Assembly: GCA_017410455.1 (NCBI GenBank)
Contig: JAFQQT010000069.1
Location: 1-33,442 of the forward strand
DNA: 33,442 nucleotides
Origin: Clostridia bacterium
Lineage (GTDB): Bacteria > Bacillota > Clostridia > Christensenellales > Aristaeellaceae
Direction: 5' to 3'
Under the pieces are notes generated by a model. It was given only the letters and a program-made list of their open reading frames with translations, made no database searches and was not told where the DNA came from. How positions within the stretch are numbered: position 1 is the first letter of the stretch; every line of letters starts with the position of its first letter. The translations under genes were made by a program, and so were the position numbers. Positions 24,407 to 31,793 of this stretch are shown piece after piece.

Positions 24407-24655
24407 ATGCAGATTACTGGTTTCGGTATCGCCCTGGGCGTTATCATCGTTGTCGCTTCTCTGGTTATGATCGTGACGGTGCTGCTGCAGAGCAGCAACC
24501 AGAAGGGTCTGGGCGCGGTGGCTGGCCAGCTGGAAAGCTACTTCTCCAAGAACCAGGCGAAGACCATTGACGCCAAGCTGGCGCTGGGCACCAAGATCGC
24601 TGCGGCGGTGTTCGTGGTGGCGTGCCTGCTGTTTGTGGTTCTCGGCTACAAGTAA
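24407..24655 (+). CDS. secG: Protein translocase subunit SecG
   Basis: An 82-residue protein with two membrane helices (about residues 5-27 and 60-80), the auxiliary subunit of the SecYEG channel. The conserved loop after helix 1 is present: LLQSSNQKGLGAVAG. Length is typical. AAGGAGG lies eight bases before the ATG. In many Firmicutes secG precedes rnr and smpB; here a PH-domain gene follows instead. Confidence 0.93.
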   Translation: MQITGFGIALGVIIVVASLVMIVTVLLQSSNQKGLGAVAGQLESYFSKNQAKTIDAKLALGTKIAAAVFVVACLLFVVLGYK

Positions 24656-24693
24656 TTGACGCTGGCCGGGCGCACACATCATCTGAGGCTGAC

Positions 24694-24724
24694 AAGGGCT
24701 GCACTTCGCTGGGCGGCCCTTTTC
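24694..24724 (+). terminator. Probable terminator after secG
   Basis: AGGGCTGC (24695-24702) pairs with GCGGCCCT (24713-24720) with one G-U pair, followed by TTT. Confidence 0.6.
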
Positions 24725-24767
24725 GCCGTTGTATCGGCCGGAGTTCCGGCAGAGAGGAGGCATCCCT

Positions 24768-25193
24768 GTGCAGAAGATCAAGTACCTGTGGAAGGACCGT
24801 AAGCGCACATTCCTGGGCCTGCCGTGGTCCTTCACGAAGTATATGCTCTCCGAAGACCGCTTGTTTGTGGAGAAGGGGCTGCTCACCAGCACGATTGACG
24901 AGGAGAATCTTTACCGCGTGCGTGACATCCGCGTGACGCGTACGCTGGGGCAGAAGCTCTTCGGCCTGGGCACGGTAACGGTCTTTTCCACCGACGCCTC
25001 CAATGGCGAGACCGTTCTGGAGAGTATCAGGAACCCCATCGAGGTGAAGGAAGAGATCGTCCGCCTGGTGGAGGCTGCCCGCCGCAAGCATGGCATCCGC
25101 GCCAGCGAGATGTTGGTGAACGGTCCTGATCCCCACGGCTGCGATCACGACAACGATGGCATCCCCGATATCCACGATTCCGACATCGGCTGA
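24768..25193 (+). CDS. Bacterial PH-domain protein with calcium-loop-like tail
   Basis: A 141-residue protein. Residues about 1-105 fit the bPH2 (YdbS/YdbT-like) domain: LPWSFTKYMLSEDRLFVEKGLLTST, EENLYRVRDIRVTRTLGQKLFGLGTVTVFST. Unlike many relatives it has no membrane helices. The last 20 residues read GCDHDNDGIPDIHDSDIG, with regularly spaced Asp like the DxDxDGxxDxxD calcium loops of thrombospondin type-3 repeats. The start is GTG at 24768 with GAGAGGAGG seven bases upstream; the ATG at 24729 has no ribosome binding site. It lies after secG but behind a probable terminator. Function unknown. Confidence 0.75.
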   Translation: MQKIKYLWKDRKRTFLGLPWSFTKYMLSEDRLFVEKGLLTSTIDEENLYRVRDIRVTRTLGQKLFGLGTVTVFSTDASNGETVLESIRNPIEVKEEIVRLVEAARRKHGIRASEMLVNGPDPHGCDHDNDGIPDIHDSDIG

Positions 25194-25201
25194 CAAGCGA
25201 C

Positions 25202-25459
25202 GCCCCCGGACGGAAACGCACTGTCCGGGGGCTCAGACCATCAAAAAAGCCCGCAACCGCATCCTTTCCGGCAGGGGTGCCGGAAAGGATGCTTCCTGTG
25301 TTGGCTGCGGCTGCAAATCCGGTCATTTACCGCGAAGTAAACTCCCGGATCTGCAGCCTTGCCGCCTTGGCTTGCAGACTTTTTTGAAGGTCTGTAAACC
25401 ATCGACTTCGTCGATGCTTTGCGCCCCCGGACAGTCCACACTGTCCGGGGGCGCTTTTT
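25202..25459. repeat. Cluster of inverted repeats in a gene-free gap
   Basis: Five strong palindromes fill this 260-base gap: 25202-25232 (10 bp arms), 25259-25292 (15 bp perfect, GGGG loop), 25309-25358 (14-base arms with one mismatch, plus an inner TTTAC/GTAAA stem), 25400-25416 (7 bp) and 25421-25454 (15 bp perfect). The first and last share the same GCCCCCGGAC...GTCCGGGGGC core, so the block is bounded by related inverted repeats. No coding potential is evident. It may be a dispersed intergenic repeat or a structured RNA ending in the terminator. Confidence 0.55.
25421..25459 (+). terminator. Strong terminator at the end of the hairpin cluster
   Basis: A 15-bp perfect stem (25421-25435 with 25440-25454), loop CCAC, then TTTTT. 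It is oriented for plus-strand transcription from the PH-domain gene or the hairpin cluster. It abuts the stop codon of the minus-strand anti-sigma gene. Confidence 0.85.
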
Positions 25460-26748
25460 CATTCAGCGGTGGGGAGATCGAATCGGGCAAGGTCACCGCT
25501 TTGCACGGTGAAGCCGATGCTGGCGGGGAACTCCTGCAGGCCGGGCAGGTCCTCCAGATAACGCACGAGCCACTGCCCGTCCCTGCAGGCAACGGTGGGG
25601 TACATGCTGTACATGGTGTCCATTTCGCTGTACGTCACCGGCAGGCCGGATCCGTCCGTCAGGGTGAACGGGCCGCAGGCTTCGGCCAGCGCGCGGGCGG
25701 AAGCTTCGGTGTTCTCCGCGGGAATGAGCCGGACGTGTACCCGGGTGACCAGCGGGGTGAGCAGGAGCTGCTCCACCTGCACGGTGCAGTCCGCGCGGGT
25801 GAAGACCGTGCCGGAGAAGTCGCAGGCGAAGGCGTTGTCCGCGTCGAAGGCGAAGGGCACGGCGATGCGGGCGGTCTGCATGACGTGGCAGCGGGGATCG
25901 TCCACGGGAAAGATGACGCGTCCGCTCTGGCCAAGCACCGTGTAGCCCCGGGCAGCCCAGATTTCTGCATCGTCCTCGTGGTCATCGATGAAGACGATGT
26001 CCTCGCTGCCGTCGACAAGCAGCACATCCGGGAAGCTGCGTAGCGTGGCGAGGGCGTCATCCAGCTCGGCGCGGTACTCGCCGTCAATGCCTTCGTCGTA
26101 GAAATCGCTGTCCGCCGGGATCAGCACGGCGAAGCCCTTCTCCGGGCGGTACACGTCGAAGAATGCTTCGCCGGTGACCATGCCTGTCAGGGGTTCGTCG
26201 ATTGTGTTGCTCCAGCCGCCGCCGGGGAGGGGATTGCGCTGCACGGGCAGCACGTCCAGGTGCGGGCTGGGGACAAGGCGCGCGTCGCTGGCGTTGGTGA
26301 CGTAGTGCGGCACGCCCACGGGCTGCCCGGCCACGGTCAGATCGCTGCTCAGGAGCACCAGGGCAGGCTGCGCCGGGTCGGCCACCTCCGCCTCGTAGGA
26401 GAAGGCGAGCTGTGTGCCGTCGTACACCAGGCCGGTGAGGCGGACGGTCACGCCATCCAGGGTGGATTCCGTGTGGATATCCTGCGCGGTCGAGGTCAGC
26501 TGGGGGCTGGCGGGGGCACTGGCGGGCAGCAGCCAGTCGATGACAGCAGGGCGGGTGAGGGCATAGGCCGCCGTGCACAGGGCGGCGAGGATCAGCGCGG
26601 CGATGAGGGCCACGCGGAACAGATTGCGCTTCATGGGTACCTCCTTTTCACGGGGGAGCGCGTGAAGCAGCCGGGTCAGGCGCCCGGCGCAATCGTCGGG
26701 CATAGGGGGATAGACGCTTTGGAGCGTCTTCTGGTCAAGGCGGATCAC
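25459..26748 (-). CDS. Membrane anti-sigma factor-like protein (DUF4179-like)
   Basis: A 429-residue partner of the ECF sigma factor. Residues 1-38 form a short cytoplasmic part containing SVYPPMPDDCAGRLTRLLHALP, a pattern I associate with sigma-binding N-termini in Clostridia. A membrane helix follows (about 43-64) and then a large external domain with no motif I can name. The GTG start overlaps the sigma TGA stop (GTGA), which signals translational coupling, and GAGGAGG lies seven bases upstream. A second AAGGAGG lies five bases before Met39 (26634), so a shorter product without the cytoplasmic part is possible. The family label is tentative. Confidence 0.72.
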   Translation of the reverse strand: MIRLDQKTLQSVYPPMPDDCAGRLTRLLHALPREKEVPMKRNLFRVALIAALILAALCTAAYALTRPAVIDWLLPASAPASPQLTSTAQDIHTESTLDGVTVRLTGLVYDGTQLAFSYEAEVADPAQPALVLLSSDLTVAGQPVGVPHYVTNASDARLVPSPHLDVLPVQRNPLPGGGWSNTIDEPLTGMVTGEAFFDVYRPEKGFAVLIPADSDFYDEGIDGEYRAELDDALATLRSFPDVLLVDGSEDIVFIDDHEDDAEIWAARGYTVLGQSGRVIFPVDDPRCHVMQTARIAVPFAFDADNAFACDFSGTVFTRADCTVQVEQLLLTPLVTRVHVRLIPAENTEASARALAEACGPFTLTDGSGLPVTYSEMDTMYSMYPTVACRDGQWLVRYLEDLPGLQEFPASIGFTVQSGDLARFDLPTAE

Positions 26749-27218
26749 GGGCTCACCTCCTCATTGAGCATTGTTTGCAGCTTGCGGCGGGCGCGGAACA
26801 GGCGGTTTTTCACGCTGGAGAGGGGCAGGCGCAGGGCGGCTGCGACCTCCTTCTCGCTCATGCCCTCCATGTAGCGCAGCAGCAGCGGCGTGCGCAGGCT
26901 CTCGGGCAAGGCGCGGATGGCGGCGTGGAGCGCGGCGGATTCCCCGCTGTCCTCCGGGGTGGCGAGGGTGGGGAAGTCCTCCGTGGGGATGGCACGCTGC
27001 CGCCTCCGCAGCAGCGTCAGACTCTCGTTGATCACGATGCGCATCAGCCATGCCCGCTCCAGGCCAGGCTTTGCGCGGGATCGGGCGCGCCACGCGTTCA
27101 GCAACGCCTGCTGCACAGCGTCCTCCGCGTCGGCGGGCTCGTGCACGATGCTGCAGGCCATCCGGTAGAAGGAGGCCATTTGCCTTTCGCACAGGTCGAT
27201 GAAAACCGCTTCGTCCAT
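26745..27218 (-). CDS. ECF-type RNA polymerase sigma factor
   Basis: A 157-residue sigma-70 family protein with only regions 2 and 4. Region 2 spans about 5-75 (RMACSIVHEPADAEDAVQQALLNAWR). Region 4 spans about 98-150, with YMEGMSEKEVAAALRLPLSSVKNRLFRARRKL as the helix-turn-helix. The length is typical. It is coupled by overlap to the membrane protein that follows, the standard sigma/anti-sigma arrangement. An ECF-like promoter lies just upstream, consistent with self-activation. The signal and regulon are unknown. Confidence 0.92.
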   Translation of the reverse strand: MDEAVFIDLCERQMASFYRMACSIVHEPADAEDAVQQALLNAWRARSRAKPGLERAWLMRIVINESLTLLRRRQRAIPTEDFPTLATPEDSGESAALHAAIRALPESLRTPLLLRYMEGMSEKEVAAALRLPLSSVKNRLFRARRKLQTMLNEEVSP

Positions 27219-27250
27219 GGATGTTCCTCCGTGTTGAGATCTCGCCTATA

Positions 27251-27276
27251 TAACGCGCGGGGTGGGCGAAAAGTTA
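27251..27276 (-). promoter_or_regulatory. Possible ECF-type autopromoter
   Basis: On the minus strand TAAC (27273-27276) followed by TTTT, a spacer of 17 bases from the AAC, and CGTTA (27251-27255). This resembles the AAC/CGT pattern of ECF promoters and not a sigma-A promoter. It is 33 bases upstream of the sigma gene. Confidence 0.4.
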
Positions 27277-27284
27277 GCAGCGCA

Positions 27285-27316
27285 CAAAAAAATCCCCGCA
27301 CGCGCGTGCAGGGATT
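27285..27316 (-). terminator. Terminator after pepF
   Basis: On the minus strand AATCCCTGCACG pairs with CGTGCGGGGATT and continues into a run of T. It ends the GntR-PHP-pepF transcript. Confidence 0.85.
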
Positions 27317-27321
27317 GTGGA

Positions 27322-29073
27322 TTACTTTTCGCAGAGGGCGCAGAAGCGGTCGATCTCGCCGCGGATGACCTCGAGGCTGGCGCGCCAGAAGTCAACGCTG
27401 CGCACGTCGATGCCGACGGAGGCGGCGACATTGGCGATGGTGTCCGAGCCGCAGGAGCGCAGCAGCTGGCAGTACCTGGGCACGAAGGCGTCGCCCTCCT
27501 TGAGGTACTGGGCGAACACGCCCTTGCCGAAGAGCTCGCCGAAGGCATAGGGGAAGTTGTAGAAGTTGAGGCCGCTGGAGTAGTAGTGGCTCTTGCAGGC
27601 CCACATGTAGGGGTGGCGGACGTCCTTGCTGAGGCCGTCGCCGTAGGTGGCCTCCTGCGCGCGGAGCATGCAGTCCTTCAGCTCGTCCACGGTCATGGCG
27701 TGGTCGGCGCGGGTCTCGATCACCTCGGTCTCAAACAGGTAGCGGCTGAGGATGTCCACGCAGGTCTGGGTGGACTCCATCAGGCTGGCCTCCAGGAGGG
27801 TGAACTGCTCCTCCTCCGTGGCATTCGCCAGCACCTGATGGGCCAGGATGGTCTCGTTGAAGATGGAGGCCGTCTCCGCCAGGGGCATGGGGGTGTTGAT
27901 CAGCGCATAGGGGAGACCTGCCAGGCAGCGGTTGTGCCAGGCGTGGCCCAGCTCGTGGGCGATGGTGCTGATGTCGGAGAAGCTGCCCTGGAAGTTGGTC
28001 AGCACGATGGAACGGTCATAGCTGTGGGCGCTGGCGCAGAAGGCGCCGCCGCTCTTGCCCTCCCGGGGGTAGACGTCGATCCAGCGCTGCTGGAAGGCGT
28101 TGTCCATGAACTCCGCCATTTCCGGGGTGAACTTGCCCATCTCGCGTAGCAGCAGCTCGCGGGCCTCCTCGATGGTGTAGGCCTTGCTGGCCTTGCCCAC
28201 GGGGGCGAACAGGTCGTAGAAGGGCAGGCCGTCCTCGTGGCCGAGGTAGGCAGCCTTGGCGCGCAGGTAGCGGCGGAAGTGGGGCAGATATTCCTTGATG
28301 GCGGTGATCATGGCCTCCAGCGTCTCGCGGTCCATGCGGTTCTGCGAGAGGGTCATGTCCAGCACGGAAGCGTAGCCCCGGGCCTTGGCCATCGTGCGGG
28401 CCTCCATCTTGATGGAGTTGAGGCAGTAGGCCATGGGCAGCTCGATCTTCCTGTAGGAGGCGATCTCCGCCTCGTAGGCGTCCTTGCGCACGGCCGCGTC
28501 GCCGTCGTAGGCCATGCCGCGCACGGCGGGCAGGGGCAGGCTTTCGCCGCGGTACTCCACGGTGTGGGTGGAGTCCAGCTTGTCCCGCAGCTGGGAGAAG
28601 GCGCTGCCGCCGGACAGGCGCATCTGCAGCATCCACGGCTCGATCTCGGCGGGGATGGTGTGCTTGGCCTCGGTGGCCATCTCCCGCAGGATGAAGGCGA
28701 TGGGCTGCAGCTTTTCGCTCTGGGCGATGATCTCCTCCAGGTTGCCGAGGCTCCCCACGTAGCGGGTGATGGCGCTACTGACGAGGGATGCGTCGTTGCC
28801 GATGAGGCTCAGCTTGTCCTCGTACTGCTGGGCGACGCTGTTGGAAGCGTCGGCGGCCAGGGTCAGGCCGGCGAAGTTGTACAGCCGGTCGACCAGCGCG
28901 GACATGGCCTCATCCAGCGCGAAGAGCTGCTCCAGCTTCTCGCGGTCGGGCAGGTCGGATTCCAGCAGCGCCTTCTGCTCGGCGATCATCTCCGGCCAGC
29001 AGGCCACGTCGGCCAGGAAGGCGGGGTCGTCAAAACCCTTGTACAGGAACGAAAGATCCCAGGTGTGCTCCAT
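27322..29073 (-). CDS. pepF: Oligoendopeptidase F (M3 family)
   Basis: A 583-residue cytoplasmic zinc metallopeptidase that cleaves short peptides. The zinc site is HELGH (His373, Glu374, His377), with the third ligand Glu400 in PLAETASIFNE. The N-terminal helical lid and the FCASAHSYDRSIVLTNFQGS segment are typical of PepF-type M3 enzymes. AGGAGG lies eight bases before the ATG. It starts 43 bases after the PHP phosphatase gene, with no terminator between, so it is probably third in the GntR operon. Confidence 0.93.
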   Translation of the reverse strand: MEHTWDLSFLYKGFDDPAFLADVACWPEMIAEQKALLESDLPDREKLEQLFALDEAMSALVDRLYNFAGLTLAADASNSVAQQYEDKLSLIGNDASLVSSAITRYVGSLGNLEEIIAQSEKLQPIAFILREMATEAKHTIPAEIEPWMLQMRLSGGSAFSQLRDKLDSTHTVEYRGESLPLPAVRGMAYDGDAAVRKDAYEAEIASYRKIELPMAYCLNSIKMEARTMAKARGYASVLDMTLSQNRMDRETLEAMITAIKEYLPHFRRYLRAKAAYLGHEDGLPFYDLFAPVGKASKAYTIEEARELLLREMGKFTPEMAEFMDNAFQQRWIDVYPREGKSGGAFCASAHSYDRSIVLTNFQGSFSDISTIAHELGHAWHNRCLAGLPYALINTPMPLAETASIFNETILAHQVLANATEEEQFTLLEASLMESTQTCVDILSRYLFETEVIETRADHAMTVDELKDCMLRAQEATYGDGLSKDVRHPYMWACKSHYYSSGLNFYNFPYAFGELFGKGVFAQYLKEGDAFVPRYCQLLRSCGSDTIANVAASVGIDVRSVDFWRASLEVIRGEIDRFCALCEK

Positions 29074-29116
29074 GATCGTTGCCTCCTTGATAATGAATTT
29101 CAGACCAGGCGAAAGG

Positions 29117-29890
29117 TTATTTCCAGTCAGTCACGGGGCTGATGCCCAGCGCCTTCAGGCGGCGTTCGGCCTCCTGCCACACGGCGGGGTTTGACAGCGC
29201 CTGCGGGCTGTGGGCGTCCACGCCGATGATCACATCATTGTCCCACTTGCGGATGTACTGCCAGAAGTCGCTGTGGGGATACCCGCGGGAGCGACCGCGC
29301 AGCTCGTCGCCCAGGCCCAGGAGGTTGTACTCGATGGGCATATGGGCTTCCTTCGCGGCCTGGCAGATCGTATCCGCCGCATCCATGCAGACCTTGTCGA
29401 ACTCCGGGCGGGGCATCATGTACAGGTCGGGGTGGGCGAGGTAGCAGTACATACCGGTGGAGATGGCTTTGGCGGTCTGGTCGGCGTAGCGGCGGACCTC
29501 GTCATCGCGGCTGCAGGTGTTGCCGGTGTAGTCCTCCAGCTCCTCGGTGGTCAGGAAATGGCTGGCGAGGATGAAGTACTCGCAGCCATCGTCCTGCAGG
29601 CGCAGCAGCTGATCCATGTAGCGGGGGTAGTACTCGGTCTCCAGGCCCAGGCGGATATCGATCTGCCCGGCATACCTGCGGCGCAGGCTGCGCACGGCGT
29701 CGCGGTAATCCGGCCACTGCTCCGCCGGCATGCGGCAGTGGCTCACATAGGGGGTGGCAAAATCCCACGCGCAATGGTCCGCAAAACCAAGCACGTCAAA
29801 GCCGCCTTCGATGGCTGCCTTGACGTACTCTTCGTCCGTTCCGATGGCATGCTTGCAGCGGAACGTGTGGGTATGGAAATTTGTTTTCAT
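29117..29890 (-). CDS. PHP-family phosphatase, histidinol-phosphatase-like
   Basis: A 257-residue PHP metal hydrolase. His6 and His8 (NFHTHTFRCKH) and His39 (FADHC) start the trinuclear metal site, and DAHSP near the C-terminus supplies the last ligands. It resembles HisK-type histidinol-phosphatases in size and order. No histidine biosynthesis gene is in the window, and its neighbours are a GntR regulator and a peptidase, so another phosphate ester is possible. AAGGAAG precedes the ATG. Confidence 0.8.
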   Translation of the reverse strand: MKTNFHTHTFRCKHAIGTDEEYVKAAIEGGFDVLGFADHCAWDFATPYVSHCRMPAEQWPDYRDAVRSLRRRYAGQIDIRLGLETEYYPRYMDQLLRLQDDGCEYFILASHFLTTEELEDYTGNTCSRDDEVRRYADQTAKAISTGMYCYLAHPDLYMMPRPEFDKVCMDAADTICQAAKEAHMPIEYNLLGLGDELRGRSRGYPHSDFWQYIRKWDNDVIIGVDAHSPQALSNPAVWQEAERRLKALGISPVTDWK

Positions 29891-29926
29891 AAGGTACGCT
29901 TCCTTTGGCGCAGAAGTCTCAGGATA

Positions 29927-30616
29927 TCAGAAGTTCTGGCTCTTGCGCTGGATGGCCAGGGCCTCCAGGCACTTCTCCTTGCTGCGCTCGATGTGAGCAT
30001 GCATCAGCCGGGTGAAGCCCTCCAGATCGCGCTTTTCCACCAGCTCCACCAGCTGATAGTGCTCGTGGTGCGCCTCCATCAGGCGATCCTCCTGGCGGAT
30101 GGCCATGGCGGAGAAGCGGGTGATGAACTCATCCTGTCCCTCGATGACGCGCAGGATGCGGTTCTGCCCGCAGATGGCGGTCAAAGAACGGTGGAATGCG
30201 CGGGTCACAGGGGACAGCGCATCGAAATCGCGGGCAGCCATCAGGCTGTCCATCTCGTGCAGCTGCTCCTTCAGGCTGGCGATGTCCTCGGCGGTCGCCT
30301 TCTCGATGATGGCGGGCAGCGTCAGCATCTCCAGGGCGTTGCGGATGGTGTAGATCTCCTCCACGTCCGCAATGGTGAAGGCGCGCACCACCACGCCGCG
30401 GCGCAGCACGTACTCCACCAGACCGTCGCGCTCCAGCTTGCGCAGGGCCTCGCGCAGGGGCGTGCGGCTGATGTGCAGGCGGTCGGCATAGTCGGTCTCG
30501 ACGATGCGCTCACCAGCGGGGATCTCACCGGTGATGATGGCGTGCTTGAGTACCTCGTAGGCGATCTCGCGGATGGGGCGGCTTTCCATCATGGGCTGAA
30601 AGGGGATGGTATTCAT
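29927..30616 (-). CDS. GntR-family repressor, FadR/FCD type
   Basis: A 229-residue regulator. A winged helix occupies about residues 10-75 (IVETDYADRLHISRTPLREALRKLERDGLVEY). An all-helical FCD ligand domain follows, with the metal/ligand residues in DALSPVTRAFHRSL and EAHHEHYQLVE. Such proteins usually bind small organic acids. AAGGAG lies eight bases before the ATG at 30616; an in-frame ATG at 30697 overlaps the promoter. Its promoter carries a large palindrome at the transcription start, which argues for autorepression. PHP and pepF follow in the same direction. Confidence 0.9.
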   Translation of the reverse strand: MNTIPFQPMMESRPIREIAYEVLKHAIITGEIPAGERIVETDYADRLHISRTPLREALRKLERDGLVEYVLRRGVVVRAFTIADVEEIYTIRNALEMLTLPAIIEKATAEDIASLKEQLHEMDSLMAARDFDALSPVTRAFHRSLTAICGQNRILRVIEGQDEFITRFSAMAIRQEDRLMEAHHEHYQLVELVEKRDLEGFTRLMHAHIERSKEKCLEALAIQRKSQNF

Positions 30617-30648
30617 CAAGAAGACTCCTTCGTAAACAGCGTATGTAG

Positions 30649-30671
30649 AAAGTGCATTTTGTTTGCACTTT
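30649..30671 (-). promoter_or_regulatory. Probable GntR operator
   Basis: AAAGTGCA (30649-30656) and TGCACTTT (30664-30671) form a perfect 8-bp inverted repeat with a 7-base spacer. It covers about +1 to +23 of the GntR transcript. A related half-site, AAAGTGCG, lies upstream at 30730-30737. Confidence 0.65.
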
Positions 30672-30678
30672 GGATACA

Positions 30679-30707
30679 ATGATAATACAAAAAACAATCC
30701 TTGTCAA
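30679..30707 (-). promoter_or_regulatory. Promoter of the GntR-PHP-pepF operon
   Basis: On the minus strand a perfect TTGACA (30702-30707), 17 bases, TATCAT (30679-30684). Confidence 0.75.
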
Positions 30708-30760
30708 GAGCGAAAACGATTTTTGCTGGAAAGTGCGGGGATTCTAGTGCGGGATTTTGC

Positions 30761-31285
30761 TTAACGGTTGCGGTATTCTGCCTGAAGAATGGCTGCCATG
30801 ACTTCCGGGGATTCCTGACAGCCATTTTCCAGCCAGCGCTTGATGATGGCATTGAGACCGGCTCGGAAGAATTCGATGTGGTAGTCAATGTGTTCGTTAT
30901 GAAAATCCTGCTCGGCGCGGGCCGTGTCGTAGATCAGAACCGTATGGGCCTTGTCATATCCCAGCTTGAAATAGGTCTTGTAGAAAAGCTGATTATCGCG
31001 GATGTGCCGGAACATCCGTAGCGCACCGTCGTTGCCCAGATAGGCATTATGGCCGTCATGGGCGAACTGCTGGGCAAAGTCCGTCTCCAGCTTTTTGCGC
31101 AGCTTGTCTGCCAGGTCGAAGATATCAACATAGTTGGCGTAAAAGGTGGAGCGGTTCAGGCCGGTGAGCTTGCAGATGTTCGAAACGGTGACGTCCTTGA
31201 AATCCCGGGTCTGCAGCAGGGTGATGAAGGCTTTCTCGATGGCCGCAACGGATTCCCGGCGGCGCTTGTTGTTTGCTGTATTCAT
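30761..31285 (-). CDS. TetR/AcrR-family transcriptional regulator
   Basis: A 174-residue regulator. The helix-turn-helix lies within about 10-60 (FITLLQTRDFKDVTVSNICKLTGLNRSTFYANY), followed by a helical ligand/dimer domain with no recognisable ligand. A GTG at 31297 lacks a proper ribosome binding site; GAGG six bases before the ATG at 31285 favours the shorter form. It is divergent from a two-gene membrane operon and shares a 28-base near-palindrome with it, so it probably represses both itself and that operon. It ends 54 bases before the GntR promoter, without a clear terminator. Confidence 0.88.
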   Translation of the reverse strand: MNTANNKRRRESVAAIEKAFITLLQTRDFKDVTVSNICKLTGLNRSTFYANYVDIFDLADKLRKKLETDFAQQFAHDGHNAYLGNDGALRMFRHIRDNQLFYKTYFKLGYDKAHTVLIYDTARAEQDFHNEHIDYHIEFFRAGLNAIIKRWLENGCQESPEVMAAILQAEYRNR

Positions 31286-31336
31286 GGTGAACCTCACAGG
31301 AATTCTTTATTCCAACAGATGACGCGATATTGATGA

Positions 31337-31365
31337 TTGAAATCAGCACTTGAGCATATTATACT
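31337..31365 (+). promoter_or_regulatory. Promoter of the two-gene membrane operon
   Basis: TTGAAA (31337-31342), 17 bases, TATACT (31360-31365). Its -10 overlaps the -10 of the divergent TetR promoter. Confidence 0.75.
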
Positions 31366-31386
31366 ACAACTGCATTAAAAACACAA
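31358..31386 (-). promoter_or_regulatory. Promoter of the TetR gene
   Basis: On the minus strand TTGTGT (31381-31386), 17 bases, a perfect TATAAT (31358-31363). The -35 lies inside the palindrome at 31373-31400. Confidence 0.65.
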
Positions 31387-31400
31387 CTGTTGTTTTAATG
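31373..31400. promoter_or_regulatory. Shared TetR operator candidate
   Basis: CATTAAAA + ACA + CAAC - T - GTTG + TTTTAATG: near-perfect arms, with three extra bases on the left. It covers the +1 region of the plus-strand operon and the -35 of the TetR gene, so one bound dimer could shut both. Confidence 0.65.
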
Positions 31401-31424
31401 ACGCAAATAACGGAGGTAACTCAA

Positions 31425-31793
31425 ATGAAGAAGAGCAGTTTTGTGGCCCTGGTGATGGGCACGGTCAGCGGTGTGCTGTTCTCCCTGGGCATGTGCATGG
31501 CGCTGGTGAGCGAGTGGGAGGCGCTGAAGCAGGGCGTGATCCTGGGGGTGGCTGGTCTGGTGCTGGGTCTGATCACCCTGCTGGTGTGGCGGAAGATGGA
31601 GCACAAGGCCCCCATCCGCGTTTCCGGCAAGACGGTGGCGAAGATCATCTATGCGGTGATCGCAGCGCTGGTACTGGGCGTTGGCATGTGCTTGTGCCTG
31701 GTGAATGCCAACTATGTGCTGGGGACGGCGATCGGTCTTGTGGGCATCGTGATGCTGCTGGGGCTGATTCCCATGGTGAAGGGCCTGAAGTGA
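31425..31793 (+). CDS. Small four-helix membrane protein
   Basis: A 122-residue, very hydrophobic protein with four predicted membrane segments (about 8-30, 36-56, 73-95 and 98-118) joined by short basic loops (WRKMEHKAPIR). I recognise it only as a conserved type of uncharacterised Clostridia membrane protein found next to TetR regulators. GGAGG (31412-31416) precedes the ATG. The stop overlaps the next start by one base (TGATG), so the two proteins are translationally coupled and probably act together. Confidence 0.75.
   Translation: MKKSSFVALVMGTVSGVLFSLGMCMALVSEWEALKQGVILGVAGLVLGLITLLVWRKMEHKAPIRVSGKTVAKIIYAVIAALVLGVGMCLCLVNANYVLGTAIGLVGIVMLLGLIPMVKGLK

Noticed and set aside
24729-24767. 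ATG 24729 as the start of the PH-domain protein
   Set aside because: No ribosome binding site, and it directly follows the secG terminator. GTG 24768 has GAGAGGAGG at the right distance.
25202-25232. First GC palindrome as an intrinsic terminator of the PH-domain gene
   Set aside because: No T run follows it on either strand; the true terminator is probably the related palindrome at 25421.
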